From NCBI GenBank assembly GCA_020631735.1, contig CM036179.1:21629063-21693062 (forward strand): DNA of 64,000 bases, written 5' to 3'. The position numbers were made by a program, and so were the translations under genes. This stretch comes from Saccharum officinarum (Eukaryota; Streptophyta; Magnoliopsida; Poales; Poaceae). Shown one piece after another: positions 1-13,349 of this stretch. The notes under the pieces are model-generated. The model did no database searches. It was not told where the DNA came from and worked only from the letters and a program-made list of their open reading frames with translations. Within the stretch, counting starts at the first letter, position 1, and each line of letters opens with the position of its first letter.

Positions 1-862
1 GCGTCCGCGTCGCTCGGGCCCGACGTGGATCTACGCTGCCTCCGCATTTGGGGGCCGGATCCGCGCTGTGGATGGTGAGAGGGAGGCGCAGCAGGCCGAT
101 CTCGATCGGATCCGACCAACCAGCGCCTAGATCCGGCTGACCAGCGCCTGGATCCGGCCGACCAGCGCCTCCACCTCCTAGCTATCGCTTCCGCTGCCTG
201 GCCTCCACCGCCTCCACCCCACTGAAAACGCCACCGCTGGCCAGGAGCACATGGCCGACCACCGTGTAGGAAGGAGGAGGAGAGGGAGTTGTGCGCCTGG
301 AGGAGAAGGAGAGGGAGTTGTGCACCTGGAGGAGAGGGAGCTGTGCACCGTGGTGGTGAGGGAGGACGGCGCAGGAGGGAGGGAGGAGACCACCAGAGGG
401 AGTGAGGGAGGAGAGCGCCGCTGAGGAGTGAGGAGCGGTGTGTGGCTGAGGAAGGAAGTGAGCTGAGGGTGAAACCCTAAGTGGCTTCTATATATACGCA
501 TCCTCGGAATTGAGCCTCTTGGGCTTTGCCTGGGCTCAGGACTGGGCCAATATTTTCGGAGGCGGGCCTTATAGTGTGCCCGCCTTCGAAAATCGATTTA
601 CGGAGGCGGTCGCCTCCAAAAATAGGCTATTAACGGAGGCGGTTATTTTAAAACGACCACCTCCATAAATCGATTAACGGAAGCGGTTTCTGTAAGACAA
701 CCGCCTCGGTTAATAGGTAATGAACCGAGGTGATCCCTTTAAGGCGACCGAGGCGGCCGCTCGGGAGGCCGGCTTGGCTGGGGATAATGGAGGTGGGCAA
801 AAAGGGTGCCCGCCTCCGGTCAAAAAAGCCCACCTCCACCTAAAACAAATTGTGTAGTAGTG
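1..862 (-). mobile_element. CACTA (En/Spm) transposon terminus, runs off the left edge
   Basis: The right border at 846-862 is the complement of a CACTA terminus (reads CACTACTACACAATTTG on the minus strand). Inside it, 540-840 is packed with short inverted motifs around cggaggcgg and gaccgaggcgg, as in the subterminal repeats of CACTA elements. Further in, on the minus strand, a TATATATA motif lies near 486-495, followed by pyrimidine-rich sequence with CTCACTTCC and CTCCTCCCTC blocks that resembles a transcribed leader. I infer the 5' end of a CACTA element oriented leftwards. No transposase is visible in the part present; the open frames at 178-501 and 710-1027 are low-complexity shadows. 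Confidence 0.6.
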
Positions 863-1440
863 TGATGGATATGATGATATTTGCATGGTTTCTTTAGAAA
901 AAGGCGTATGAAAGTATACAATGCCGTCGATGACGAACCAAAAGGATCGGAAGAACTTTTCCATTACAAGCGAGAACGCAAGAAACGACGACGACGACAC
1001 CAACGCATTTGATATGCATAAACTCATTTAATAAAAAGAGCTTGGAGAAGAAGGTTTCAAGCAAGCACAAGCACTTTTAGTTTGTTCTCATAGCATGCAT
1101 GTATATATATGGCTGCTGCATGCATGCCTTTTTGACGTCGTACCAACCTGCACTAAAAATCAGAAACATAATATGGATCGCCATGCATGACCACCAGACG
1201 ACCTCCGTGTCCGCGATTACACATATGAAACCGATCGAGATCGATCGATGCGACCACAAGTCCAAACCCGTAGTATATTATTCTAGTGGACGGAGGTCGA
1301 TCTTTTGCGACCACCTTTTTGTTCGCATTTGCCCGTTGGGTCGACGACACGGCCCGATCCAATGACCAATGGCGGCGATCGTCGCGTCGATCACGCGTTG
1401 TTCAGTGGAGCCCAAAAAGCAATCGCGAGTGTTCTTCTTG
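863..1440. other. Unassigned intergenic sequence
   Basis: No gene, conserved protein fragment or clear repeat boundary seen. Open frames here are short, overlap on both strands and match nothing I recognise. Confidence 0.5.
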
Positions 1441-1697
1441 CCCTGTTTTAGTTGCCCCAATTCTCCCCAAATTTCACTATGTAAAAAGAAGATTCTCTGT
1501 CATATCAAAATGTCGGTAAATGAATGGAGTACTAAATGTTGATGAAATCAAAAACTAATTGCACAGTTTTGTTGTACTTTGCGATATGAACATTTTAAGC
1601 CTAGTTAGTCAAAATTTGGATAATTTTTATCAAATACAAACGAAATGCTACAGGAATTCTGATACAGTGTTTTTCTCCCAAACTCACCGAACTGAAC
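1441..1697. mobile_element. Tourist-like MITE, copy 1 of the gtttagttcccc family
   Basis: About 257 bp with the layout shared by five other copies in this window (11959, 20263, 21349, 53420, 58338): a terminal tttagttgcccc, internal aaaactaattgcacag, then gcctagttagtc, then acgaaatgctacag and a terminal pyrimidine tract. It is closest to the copy at 20263-20525. Termini are eroded and I see no clean target duplication. Confidence 0.6.
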
Positions 1698-2758
1698 GAG
1701 ACCCTTATATACGAGTGAAACGACACAGAAGAAGCAGGCGGATGGAGGGGAGACAACAGAAAGTGGTTACGCTGTTGTTTAATTTTAATTTAATATAATC
1801 CTGACGGACCGACTCGTGCCGTGCCGCTTGCGCGACAGCAAAATGCCAAACTCAGCTCAAGGGCCGGCCCCCCTGGGACTGGGAAGCTACGCGTTGTTGA
1901 AGCTTGGCGTGTCAGGGCCCTTTCTTTGCCTTTCTGGGTGTGGCGTCAGAGGTGAGCGCAAGCTTTTCTCGACAGGTTTCAACTTTGAACCGGATAAGAT
2001 AAGAGTAGGAGTGTGGCCGTGGTCGCGTCGACAGCGTAGCTAGAGTCTCGCGTTCCCATGGAACTAGGAGAAAATGTGCGTGCTTCGGGTCCAATTCTAC
2101 GAGTATCTCTGTTTATCAGCCGGTTTAAAACCAGAATTCTTGTTTAGATAACATAACATATGCTAGTCGTAAACCACTTGTAGCCAAAACGAGAGAATGG
2201 ACATGATACTGTATTACTGTAGTAACTAGGCGTGTGCTGATTGATGATGCAATTATTATGAGGCAGGCAGGCTGATTGGCGCGCGTCAGGGTTGGGTTGC
2301 GATTGATTGATTGATTTCCTCTGCAATACTGTACTATTGTTCTTGGCTCCATGCCGGACTGCATGGAAACCGGCGGCGGGCCCACGCGTAGCCCACGGAC
2401 CGGACACGGGCGGCACCCCCCGCCCACCATCATCCCCCGCGGTCTCCGCCCCTGTCGGCTCGCCCACGCCGGCACGCGGTCCGTGTCACCAGCCATCACG
2501 GCCCAGATAACGTGCGCGCCCATGGAAGCTATAGCTGGCTGGCGAATTCGCCACGTAGGTAAAGGGACGATCCTCTGATGCATGATGATGGTTCATATAC
2601 GCCTCCTGTTTTCTCTGGACGTCTACGTGGCCGGGTCCTTCGACCCGGTGTTCCCCGTCGCGTACACGTAAACAGAACAGATCGTACGTGCAGTGTGTGT
2701 GCGCTCGTTGTCAAATTGAACGCGGTACCCGACACGGCGGCGCGCGCGGTGTCAGGGG
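1698..2758. other. Unassigned intergenic sequence
   Basis: No gene recognised. The GC-rich stretch 2370-2530 gives overlapping open frames on both strands that look compositional. Confidence 0.45.
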
Positions 2759-3320
2759 TCAAGATGGCAACGGGTACATACCCGACGGGTAGTGCCCACC
2801 CGTACCCGTACCCGCACCCGCAAAATTTTACCCGTCGGGTTACCCGTACCCGCATGCGGGTAAAAAAATAGTTCCATACCCGTACCCGCCGGGTAATTCT
2901 CACCCGACGGGTAACCCGTACCCGATAACATACCCGAAAATTACCTAAAAATATCAAATAGTCACATACAAAAATAAATCATTCTAACCTTCCAACAAGT
3001 TACAAACATGCTAACAAATATTATTAGCATCATTACAACAAAGACAATCTACTAGAAATATAGTGGATGTCTCAATGGGCAAAATTCATGACTTATATGC
3101 GCTAAAATAACTGAGGTTGACTAGTTATTTTTGCGGGTATGTCTTACCCGCGGGTATGCGGGTATGGGTAGTATACACCCGCACCCGTACCCGCATACCC
3201 GATGGGTATAGGATTTTGTCCAATAACATACCCACGGGTAGAAAATTCATTCCATACCCGCCTCTTTATCGGGTAATACCCGTCGGGTACTCGGGTTTCG
3301 GGTACCCGTTGCCATCTCTA
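2759..3320. mobile_element. hAT-like non-autonomous element, gatggcaacgggta family
   Basis: Terminal inverted repeats: aagatggcaacgggta at the left and tacccgttgccatctcta at the right. The arms are filled with short tandem variants of acccgtacccg and cgacgggta, and the middle is AT-rich. This arrangement is common in grass genomes. It resembles the element at 35228-35503, which has an exact 8-bp target duplication typical of hAT. No clear target duplication is visible here. Confidence 0.6.
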
Positions 3321-3840
3321 GGGCCGGCGCGGATGTTTGTCTGCCGCCATGCGCGCCGTGCACGGCAACGGCCCCACCGCGAGGCGTGGCAGACCCTGGA
3401 TGGCCGCCGGCCCGGCCGGGGCCAACTGTTTCTGCGGCGGCCGCGTCCGTGATGGGGGCGGGTGCGGCCCAAATAAACTCTGGTGACACCGATCGATGGG
3501 CCGGCGGGTGAGACATGCATGCATGCTTCTGAATTCTGATCGATCGAATCGATTTGACGTCAAATGGAAATGGCGACCGTTCGGCCGGACGGGCGGGACG
3601 CCTTGCCTACGTGCTTTCACGGTCGCGCGCGCGGCGGGATGGCCGGCTGGGGCTTTCGCGTCGCGCGGCGCGTCGTCTCTAGTGGACTTTGCGGCAGCGG
3701 CTGCCGGCTGCCTGTGTACATATGCATTGCGGCGGATCCGTGGATGGTGTGTAGCGCGAGAGCTCCAGTGCATATGCACGGTCCGTTGGCCCCTGGCCGT
3801 GCTACCACCGGCTGTACCAGCTGTGTCCATGCCGCGGTGT
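3321..3840. other. GC-rich intergenic sequence
   Basis: Overlapping open frames on both strands, rich in Arg, Ala and Gly, with no recognisable domain. I see no gene. Confidence 0.45.
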
Positions 3841-4107
3841 CGGGAATTTTTTTTATTTTTAGTCCAAATTTGAAACATATTTTAAATTTGATCCGGATTT
3901 GAAAGTTTTTTTAAAACTAGCCCGTTTGGCCCCGCCACCATGCATGGCGGGGCAATTGCACTGAACCCTGCCATGCATGGTGGCGGGGTGCAGGGGCCAC
4001 GTGGCACCCTGCAGGCCAGCGTGGAATGGTGTACCCCGCCATGATGCGTGGCGGGGTACCCCTAACCCGCCACCGATCATGGCGGGGTACAACCCCGCCC
4101 ATTTAAA
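3841..4107 (+). repeat. GC-rich palindromic repeat, left arm of an inverted pair
   Basis: An AT-rich head (3847-3925) is followed by a GC-rich body with several palindromes of the form ccccgcca...tggcgggg around catgcatgg or gatcatgg. The complement of the same roughly 265-bp unit is found at 5795-6062, with only scattered differences. Terminal repeats and target duplication could not be fixed, so the element class is unknown. Confidence 0.7.
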
Positions 4108-5794
<1,687 letters not shown>

Positions 5795-6062
5795 GTCCCC
5801 GCCGTGATGGGGGCGGGGTGTACCCCGCCATGATCGGTGGCGGGTTAGGGGTACCCCGCCACGCATCATGACGGGGTACACCCTTCCACGCTGGCCTGCA
5901 TGGTGCCACGTGGCCCCTGCACCCCGCCACCATGCATGGGGTTCAGTGCAATTGCCCCGCCATGCATGGTGGCGGGGCCAAATGGGCTAGTTTTAAAAAA
6001 CTTTCAAATCCGAGTCAAATTTAAAATATGTTTCAAATTTGGGCTAAAAATAAAAAAATTCA
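5795..6062 (-). repeat. GC-rich palindromic repeat, right arm of the inverted pair
   Basis: Reverse complement of the unit at 3841-4107: GC-rich palindromic body first, then the AT-rich tail ending near 6062. Only a handful of substitutions and one small indel near 5925-5940 separate the copies, so they are similar in age. Confidence 0.7.
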
Positions 6063-6117
6063 GTGTCGGAGATGCACTTGTGAACTTTTCCCATCTCTCG
6101 TCACTTCCACTGCTTAA

Positions 6118-6890
6118 GAGCATCTCCAACAACTTGGTAAATCCACTTGGTATTCTTATTATTTTGCCAAAAACACAGAAACACCTCTCCAACAACTTGG
6201 TAAATCCACTTGGTATATTTCCCAAGTTGGTAAACGGAGTCCTCGCGTGCGTATATATCCGCGCGCGGTGTGGACTTTGTATCGGCGATTTCGGCCTCGA
6301 CAGCTCCCTCCCGCGCCCGCGAGTTCCTCTCCCGCGCGCGCCAAGTCCGGATCGATCCCGCGTGCCAAGTCCCCCGATTCTTCTTCCCCTTCCCGTTTGC
6401 GACTTCACCTCTTCCCGTCGAGGATCGAGGAAGGTCGCGCCGCCTCTCCTCTTCGACGTGAAGCCGCCCGGCCGTCCCATCAGGTCAGTACTCACCGTCT
6501 CCTCTCGCTAGGGCGCCGTTCTGACCTGGTTGATTGGAGGAGGAGATGTCGGCCTTGCTGCAGCTTCTCACAGGCGCAGCTTCCCTTGATCTCTTCTGGT
6601 TTGGGCACGTCGGAGAGGAGGAAGCAGTGGCGGCGCCGTGGCGTCACTCGTCTACGCGAGGAGGACCGTGGGCACGGCGTCTTCGCGAAAGGAGGACCGC
6701 GGGCAGTTGAATAGACGCGATGCAGGTGTGGATCGGTGGGACTTGAGTTGGATCGGTACAGGTGGGCCTTCTTTTTTGGTTTTTACCAAGTTGTTGGAGA
6801 TAGCTCTTTTTTTGACTTGCCAAATGAAATAGCAACTTGCTAAAACTTAAGATATACCAAGTGATTTTTACCAAATTGTTGGAGATACTC
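6118..6890 (+). mobile_element. PIF/Harbinger-like non-autonomous element (773 bp)
   Basis: Terminal inverted repeats gagcatctccaacaa and ttgttggagatactc are flanked by taa on both sides (6115-6117 and 6891-6893), the 3-bp target duplication of PIF/Harbinger transposons. A second copy of the subterminal ctccaacaacttggtaaa lies at 6187-6204. The interior looks like the start of a transcription unit: TATATAT at 6251-6257, a pyrimidine- and GC-rich leader, and a splice-donor-like caggtcagt near 6481. No transposase remains. I infer a deletion derivative that kept its promoter and first exon. Confidence 0.7.
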
Positions 6891-6893
6891 TAA

Positions 6894-8317
6894 CTTCGTT
6901 TCGATATATGCGTGGCGCGGGGCACGTTTTCTGCATGTATGATGTGTGAGAAAGGCTGTCCAGGTGTGTAGCCATGTGCGTAACTCGGTATGGTGTTATC
7001 GTAAGATCTCTTGTTTCTCAGCCCGATAATTATATTATTAAGACGTCCGGGTGGAAGGACGTGTCGCTCACTCCCGCAGCGCTCGCGCCTCTCTCTATTT
7101 TTGTCCAGCTGTGTAGTCGTGTGGATGGCGAGCTGTTCGGCTGATGGTTTTTACGGCTGATAAGCCGGCTGATACTGTTCTGTTGTGAGAGAAAAATATT
7201 GTACCATGACTGATAAGTTCAAGCGAACGTATCACTTAGATCTCTTGTTTCTTAGCCGCGTCGGCAATAATATTTTTTGCTACAATCCTACAGTACCCTC
7301 CTCCCTCCGCGTTCCAAACAGATTCTTAAAGGATGTCGAATCAACTAGGGGCATATCTAGAAATAACTATTGGGAGGGGGTTCCTTTCATAATTTTCTAC
7401 CTCTAGCTCTACATTTCAACCCTCCATGGCTGTAAATTTGCAGGGGGCATAAGATTCGCTCGATAGAACGGCGGTAACGAGGCTCGAGTCCTGACTGCCG
7501 TATGCTTCAATGAAATGATGAACAGAAAAAGAAACCCCATGTATCTAATGGGCTGGCCGATTTTATGGTCTATACATGATGAGCCTTCAGGCACATGGAT
7601 GAAGATTGGGCTCAACCCTGGTGTGCATATTTTGGATGGGCCTCCATTCTCCTGTAGGCCTTTTTCTTACTAGATAGGGCCTCTATTTACATTTGGAGTT
7701 CTGCTAAAAAAAAAATCAGAAATAACACGTTACACGTATATGACGTGTGAGACAGACCCCAGGCCCCAGCACCCGGAAGCACCTAAATAATCGAACTTCC
7801 ATCGAAATTTTGTTTCATTTTTCCCCCATATACCAAATATATGGGCATGTTTTTTTACTAAACCTCATTTTTTTGGGCGCAGACGTGCGAGCTCCGAGGA
7901 TTTCGTACCGGATGTGGGCACATGGATCCGGTCTTTGTATTGAAACCGGATAGGACATATTTAAGTGAAAGATGATTCGTATCGGACATAGACACATGAA
8001 GGGATCGAGATTTGGCACTGAGTAAATTTGGTATAATAACAGATTTAACCGGTATGTAACGACACCTATTTTGAAAAAGTGGGAGATATGCCTGGCAGAG
8101 TCGAGTTAAAGAAACGCCTCATTGCTTGCTCGTGGAGTTGCTGTATGCAGGAACACTACTGCTCCCTCCGTTTTTTTTTCTGGGCGTAGTTTGCATGTAG
8201 CCATGCAGGGGAGGGTTGCGGATACGCGCCTAGCACTAATGAGTACGAAGCGGCATAGGAGTCTGGTGCAGAAACGAGAAGTCTAGGCCGTGGCCTGCAT
8301 GTACACGGAGGAGATAC
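6894..8317. other. Unassigned intergenic sequence
   Basis: No gene recognised. It contains one MITE fragment (7131-7232). Confidence 0.45.
7131..7232. mobile_element. MITE fragment, gttcggctg...gtgagagaaaaat family
   Basis: It shares gttcggctg and tgttgtgagagaaaaata with the complete copy at 58344-58489 and the fragment at 54276-54370. The right terminus is diverged (caagcgaacgtatcac). Confidence 0.5.
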
Positions 8318-8320
8318 GGA

Positions 8321-8916
8321 CACTACTACAGACACGGGCTTTAGTCCCGGTTCCAGAGCCGGGACTAAGAAATCGGGACTAAAGGCCAGCCTTTAGTCCT
8401 GGGTAGTCCTGGGTACACATAACCAGGACTAAAGTCTGTTCTCGGGTGAAAAAATAAATAAAATTCTAGATGCCTCACTTGTGATGCGTGAGAATCAAAC
8501 TCAGGACCTCTCACCTCGCGTGTAAATTCCTTACCAACTCAACTGAACACAACATGTGACAAAGTCATTTACGCTCTTCCTTTTGATTTGACTCATGGGG
8601 GACCTTTAGTCCCGGGTCGGAGACCTTTAGTCCCGGTTCGTAACACGAACCGGGACTAAAAGGTCACCCTTTAGTCTCGGTTGGTAATACCAACCGGGAC
8701 TAAAAGTTGGAGGACTTTTAGTCCCAGTTCGTAATACCAACCGGGACTAAAAGATGACTTTTAGTCCCAGTTGGTGTTACGAACCAGGAGTAAAAGTGGT
8801 CCGACAGTTGGGCAGGGTACCAACCGGGACTAAAGTCGTTTTTTATCCCGGATATAAATTTCGTCAGGACTAATACCCATTTTGAATATCGACAAAAGGT
8901 CTGTTCTCTAGTAGTG
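8321..8916. mobile_element. CACTA non-autonomous element (596 bp)
   Basis: It starts with CACTACTACAGACACGGGC and ends with the complement of CACTACTAGAGAACAGACC. The 3-bp target duplication gga is at 8318-8320 and 8917-8919. The interior holds many alternating copies of tttagtcccggtt and aaccgggactaaa, giving a run of potential hairpins, the usual subterminal layout of CACTA elements. No coding capacity is seen. Confidence 0.8.
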
Positions 8917-9111
8917 GGACGTACATATCCAGATCGAGACAGGCGCGTACATGTAACACAGAGGCCGAGAGCATGCGCGCACACGAAGGAGGAGTTGGAC
9001 GAAACATGTCCATATATTTTTTAGGTGGTAGAAGTAGATTTCTCACTCAGGCTCTAATCCGGACACCCCACGTTCTTGAATTCTTGTCAATGTTTTAGGG
9101 GGTGGGGGTTG

Positions 9112-10050
9112 CCGTCTTTTTTAAGCCTTTTTTCGAAAGATTCTCTTAAATATGTTTTTAGCGGAAAGATTTTAAAAAATAGAGCCTTATTTTAGCGTCA
9201 TGGTCGTCGGCGCCAAGGTAACACGGCATGACGCCAGGGTAACTGGCGCCAAGACCTTAACGCGTGGCGCTGACGTGACAGGGTCTTGGCGCCGTGATCT
9301 TTGGTGCCAAGACTTGGCGCCACTCTAATTGGCGCCAAGCCTGACGCCACAGATCATGGTAAAATTTTAAATATCCAAGTCCAAAACATAAAGCCCTTTT
9401 TCAATATCCAAGTCATGGTAAAATTTTAAATATCTAAATCCAAAACATGAAGTCATTTTTCCAATATCCAAGTCATTGTAAAATTTTAAATTTGTCAATG
9501 TCTAAATCACAGTAAAAATCCAGACTTAGCCATATTTCCATCTCCATCTCATAGTAAATTTAAAGACTTAGCCAAATAAATCTGGATTTTTGCTACGGCT
9601 TAAATATATTAGAATACCAACTACCATGTGGTAAACATATGGAAAAATGACTTTTTTACCGTGACTTGGACATTTACAAATTTGAAATTTTAACATGACT
9701 TAGATATTGAAAAATGTGACTAACTCTAGAGTTTTTACAGTGACTTTCTGTTTGATCACTTAGAACGACCTAAAAATACTTAGGATAAAAAATGATATAC
9801 ATGGTAACAAGTCTGTGACGCCAATGACAATGACGCCAATGGTGATGGCGTCAAGGTGCTGCCACGTCAGCGCCAGCTCGGCGTCGTCAGCCAAGTGGCA
9901 TGGGGGCTTGGCGCCAACGTTAACGGCGCCAAGCTGTGTTATCTTGACATCAGCGTTGATGGCGCTAAGCCCTGAGTCCTAAAATCTTTCCGTCAGAGCA
10001 TATTTAAGAAAATCTTTTAAAAAAATGGCTAAAAAAAAAAAAAAAGACGG
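9112..10050. mobile_element. Fold-back element, Mutator-like (939 bp)
   Basis: The arms are long imperfect inverted repeats. The left reads ccgtctttttt, then ttcttaaatatg, then cggaaagatttta, then blocks of tggcgccaag; the right end carries the complement of each in mirrored order. The flanks tgggggttg (9103-9111) and ggggggttg (10052-10060) suggest a 9-bp target duplication with one difference. The centre has AT-rich inverted copies of aaattttaaatatccaagtc. No protein is encoded. It ends about 250 bp beyond the DUF642 stop codon, so it may touch that gene's 3' UTR. Confidence 0.55.
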
Positions 10051-10301
10051 TGGGGGGTTGGGGAGGGGAATACCATATGGTGCATTCTTCCCACAACAAA
10101 CACAGGACCATGTGGAAACTTACTATCTGACACGACAATTTCCCATGGTTCGAACAATTTTCTGATGCCCCCAACGAGAAGCTACAAACACGCAAGTAAC
10201 CGTGCGATAACAACAGCAAGAAAAAAAAATCCTCCGTCTCCCTCTCGCAGTCTCGCACGCACGCCCGAGCTCCACTCCACCGACCACCGGGCTTTTGCTC
10301 T

Positions 10302-11629
10302 CTAGCCGCGCTTTTTGGTGCGCACGCTGACGACGGCGACGTCGTCGAGCACGGGCCCGCAGAGCGAGCTGAGGTCGTCGCTCCTGGTGCTGTAGAAGGA
10401 GCTGAAGAAGACGAGCCTGGTGCGCGCGGACGCGGCGCGGAACGGCAGCACGGCGCGCTTGACGCCGCCCTTCCCCGCCGACTCGTACGCCACCTTGGTG
10501 GACTCCCGGCCCGCGTAGGCCTCCACCATGAGCGAGCCCCGGCAGGCGTTGCTGGCGTCGCCGACGGTGAAGGACAGCGCGTACTGCCGCCCCGGCACGG
10601 TGCGGATCACCTGCGCGATGGCGCTCTCCCTCCCGGCCAGCAGCTCCACGGCACGCCGGCCCCGCGGCACCGCGAAGCTGTCGCCGTCGATGTACTTGAT
10701 GGCCTTGAGCGACTCCACCATCCACCCGGGCAGCGGCGAGTGGTCGTCCACCACCCGCGACGGGATCAGCACGCCCCACTTGGTCCCCGGGATGATGTAC
10801 GGGCCCTCCTCGAAGTCGCCGTTCTTCACCAGGTTCTCTGCAAGAACGGCATACAAAATTAAGGACTCATCGTCGTCGTGTCAGGTCAGGCCACCGCCGG
10901 CCGGCACGTCACGCCTGATCGATGATGCAGTGCGGCGGCGCAGGGTGGATGCATGCTTACTGTTGGTGCGGCGAGGCGGGTTGAGCGTCTTGATGGCGAC
11001 GGAGTCGATGAGCGGGCCGCAGGCGGGGTCCTCGGTGACGCCGGGGTTGTGGATGACGACGTCGACCTCGTCGGCGTCGGCGACCCAGGCCCAGGCGTAC
11101 GAGTCCCAGCCGTTGCTGCTGTACATGGTCTGCATGGCCAGCAGGCCCGACTGCCCCGACGCCGACACGTTGAGCTGCTCCGCCTGCGCGCACGTCCGCG
11201 CCGCGCTGAACGTGAGCGAGTAGCGCGCGCCGCGGGCGGCGCCCCGGAGCCGCTGCCGGATGGACGCCTCGTTGCCGAGCCGCACGGCGTAGGCGCCCTC
11301 GGGCACCACCAGCACCATGTCCCCCTGCTTCCGCCCCGACGGGATGTACTCCACGAACCCCGACGTCTGCCACGACGGGATCGCCGACGCGCCCACCACC
11401 CGCGTCCCACGCAGCTGCGACGGCAGCGGGCCCCGCTCGAAGTTGCCGTTCGGGAGCAGACCTGCATTCCATTCCATGGCACAAAACCAATCAGAGATGG
11501 CGCCAAGAAACTGAACAACGACAGTGAATCAAAATGAACCACGTTACCGTCAGTAATTCCGAGCGTCAGTCTGTACGTCTTGCACAGCAGCAGAAGCATC
11601 ACCGGCACAGCCATGGCTAACCTTCCCAT
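10302..11629 (-). CDS. DUF642 secreted cell-wall protein (BIIDXI-like)
   Basis: Three exons on the minus strand: 11629-11548, 11461-10961 and 10837-10302, all with GT-AG borders, giving 1119 nt and 372 aa. Residues 1-24 form a hydrophobic signal peptide with a Leu-rich core. The mature part has two galactose-binding-like domains, each opening with a family signature: DGLLPNGNFERGP (residues 27-39) and NLVKNGDFEEGP (196-207). Conserved Cys pairs and the motif CGPLIDSVAI/CGPVLDDVAV close each domain. Plant DUF642 proteins are apoplastic; some members are reported to bind pectin or pectin methylesterase and influence cell-wall esterification. Length and intron positions fit the family. The ATG was chosen because it directly precedes the signal peptide. 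No frameshift is seen. The exact subfamily is not assigned. Confidence 0.93.
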
Positions 11630-11764
11630 CTTGCTCCAATTTGCTCTCGATCTAAAGAGATGAACAGACTCTGCACTTCGAATCGTGTTGCTCTGAACTT
11701 GTGAATTCTGATCGATCGATCGATCGATCAATGTGGCCTGAGGTGCAGTGAGGAGGGCGCGGTG

Positions 11765-11771
11765 CTTAAAT
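11765..11771 (-). promoter_or_regulatory. Possible TATA-like box of the DUF642 gene
   Basis: Minus strand reads CCATTTAAGCACC about 135 bp upstream of the start codon, a weak TATA variant at a sensible distance. The leader between it and the ATG contains a (gatc)n run at 11710-11728. Confidence 0.3.
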
Positions 11772-11958
11772 GGAGTGGGAGGCGACCTCCGGGACTGCAC
11801 CTCGATTTGGGCGATATTAACCGTTCTGCCACTGAGGCGTTACCTCTGCCAGGTTCAGTTATACTATGTCAGAACCTGCAACGTGCGGTCTTCATGATCT
11901 GGCAGAGTCAAGAACATGAGTCCATGTTCGACATCAATCAGTAATGCTTCTTATCTTA

Positions 11959-12199
11959 GGCCTGGTTTAGTTTGCAAATTTCTTGAACCCGATGAACAGT
12001 ACCACTTTCGTCTTATTTGATAAATATTGTCTAATCGTGGACCAACTAGACTCAAAAGATTCATATCGTGATTTCCAACTAAATTGTGTAATTAGTTATT
12101 TTTTTACCTACATTTAATACTCCATGCAAGCGGCTAAAAATTGATGTGACGAAGAGAGAGTGAAAAAATTCTAACTTTTGGGTGCATCTAAACAAGGCC
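11959..12199. mobile_element. Tourist-like MITE, copy 2 (241 bp)
   Basis: Terminal ggcctggtttag and ctaaacaaggcc are flanked by tta at 11956-11958 and 12200-12202, a PIF/Harbinger-type target duplication. The internal order matches the family, reversed relative to the copy at 20263. Confidence 0.75.
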
Positions 12200-12202
12200 T
12201 TA

Positions 12203-13335
12203 TTGCTGAAACAAAATGCGATCAATTTGCAGGTCTCAACTTATAATATGGAGCAAGATTCCACCTTATAGTTCTGAATTGTTTTTTCTTTGGATCAGTC
12301 TCCTAAAGCTGAAGTTTGAGATGTGAGTCAGTGACAAACCGTCAGGAAAAATCGGCATGTCGGTATTGCCCATTTTTCGGTTCAGTTTCGTCATATTACG
12401 AATGCTTGTGGAAGTATGTAGATCTTTCGGACATTATAGGAGATGTCAGGCTTTAGATAGGTATAGATCTGAGGCGAAATAGCTTCATGAGTGACCTGGC
12501 ATAAGATGAGATCCTCAAAGTGATGAAGACCTTGCCTTATCGGTATGCCTTTAGTTTGTTGCTTTTTCTTGGACAGATCTTCATTAGTTCATTTCTGGTG
12601 AGGTCTTTGCTGCGTTTAGCTACCGTGGGTTATTCATGCTAAAACTGATGTATACAGGTGTTCTCAAATTGGGACAGTTTCTACAGTAACACTCAGTGGT
12701 GCAGATCAACATCATCGTGAGTTCTGCTTCGCAATTCAGTTCTCAGTGAGAAGTGTGGCCTCTAACATCGCGGGTATGGCCAAGAGTCGAGACTCGAGCA
12801 CTGATCTTTACAGGTGCTAACGACAATACTACATTGGTGTTGTCTTGTTGATGGTATACAAAGCCTCCCATTCAAAATTCAAAAATGATATACAAAGCCT
12901 GCGGTCTGCAGATCAAAAGTAGCACAGCAGACAATCTGAGCCTTTCTGTGATTAGTTTGCTCGCCTGATCTCTGAACCTGTCGAAGTGGCGGTTTTGCCC
13001 TACGGGCTATGGCCAATTATGGGCACTCCAAGTCTCCAAGACCTTTGTTTCATCCTGCATTCATCCACCGACCATATCATGGACTCGATCAATTTCATCT
13101 CTGTAGAAATTACAGATTTTGTTCATGCAATAATTTAACATCCAAATTTTTTCACTGACGTTCCCATGCATGATTTTGATCACTCTGCTAGCTTTTCAGA
13201 GCCATGATCTTTGTACACCTGCAAAACACTAGGTACTCAGAACGACTACGAAAGAGTGAAAGACTGAAGTCCGCTCATAATCCCGTTCTGGCTCCTCCTA
13301 ATGCGCTTGGAAACGAGGCAGGAATCACCTTTCTC
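12203..13335. other. Intergenic sequence between MITE and retroposon
   Basis: No gene or repeat boundary recognised. It lies in the 5' flank of the DUF642 gene. Confidence 0.45.
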
Positions 13336-13349
13336 ATATGCACTGCACT

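Noticed and set aside
10886..11800. 304-codon minus-strand frame over DUF642 exons 1-2
   Set aside because: It reads through the intron in the wrong frame and gives Arg/Ser-rich low-complexity sequence. The spliced frame carries both DUF642 signatures.
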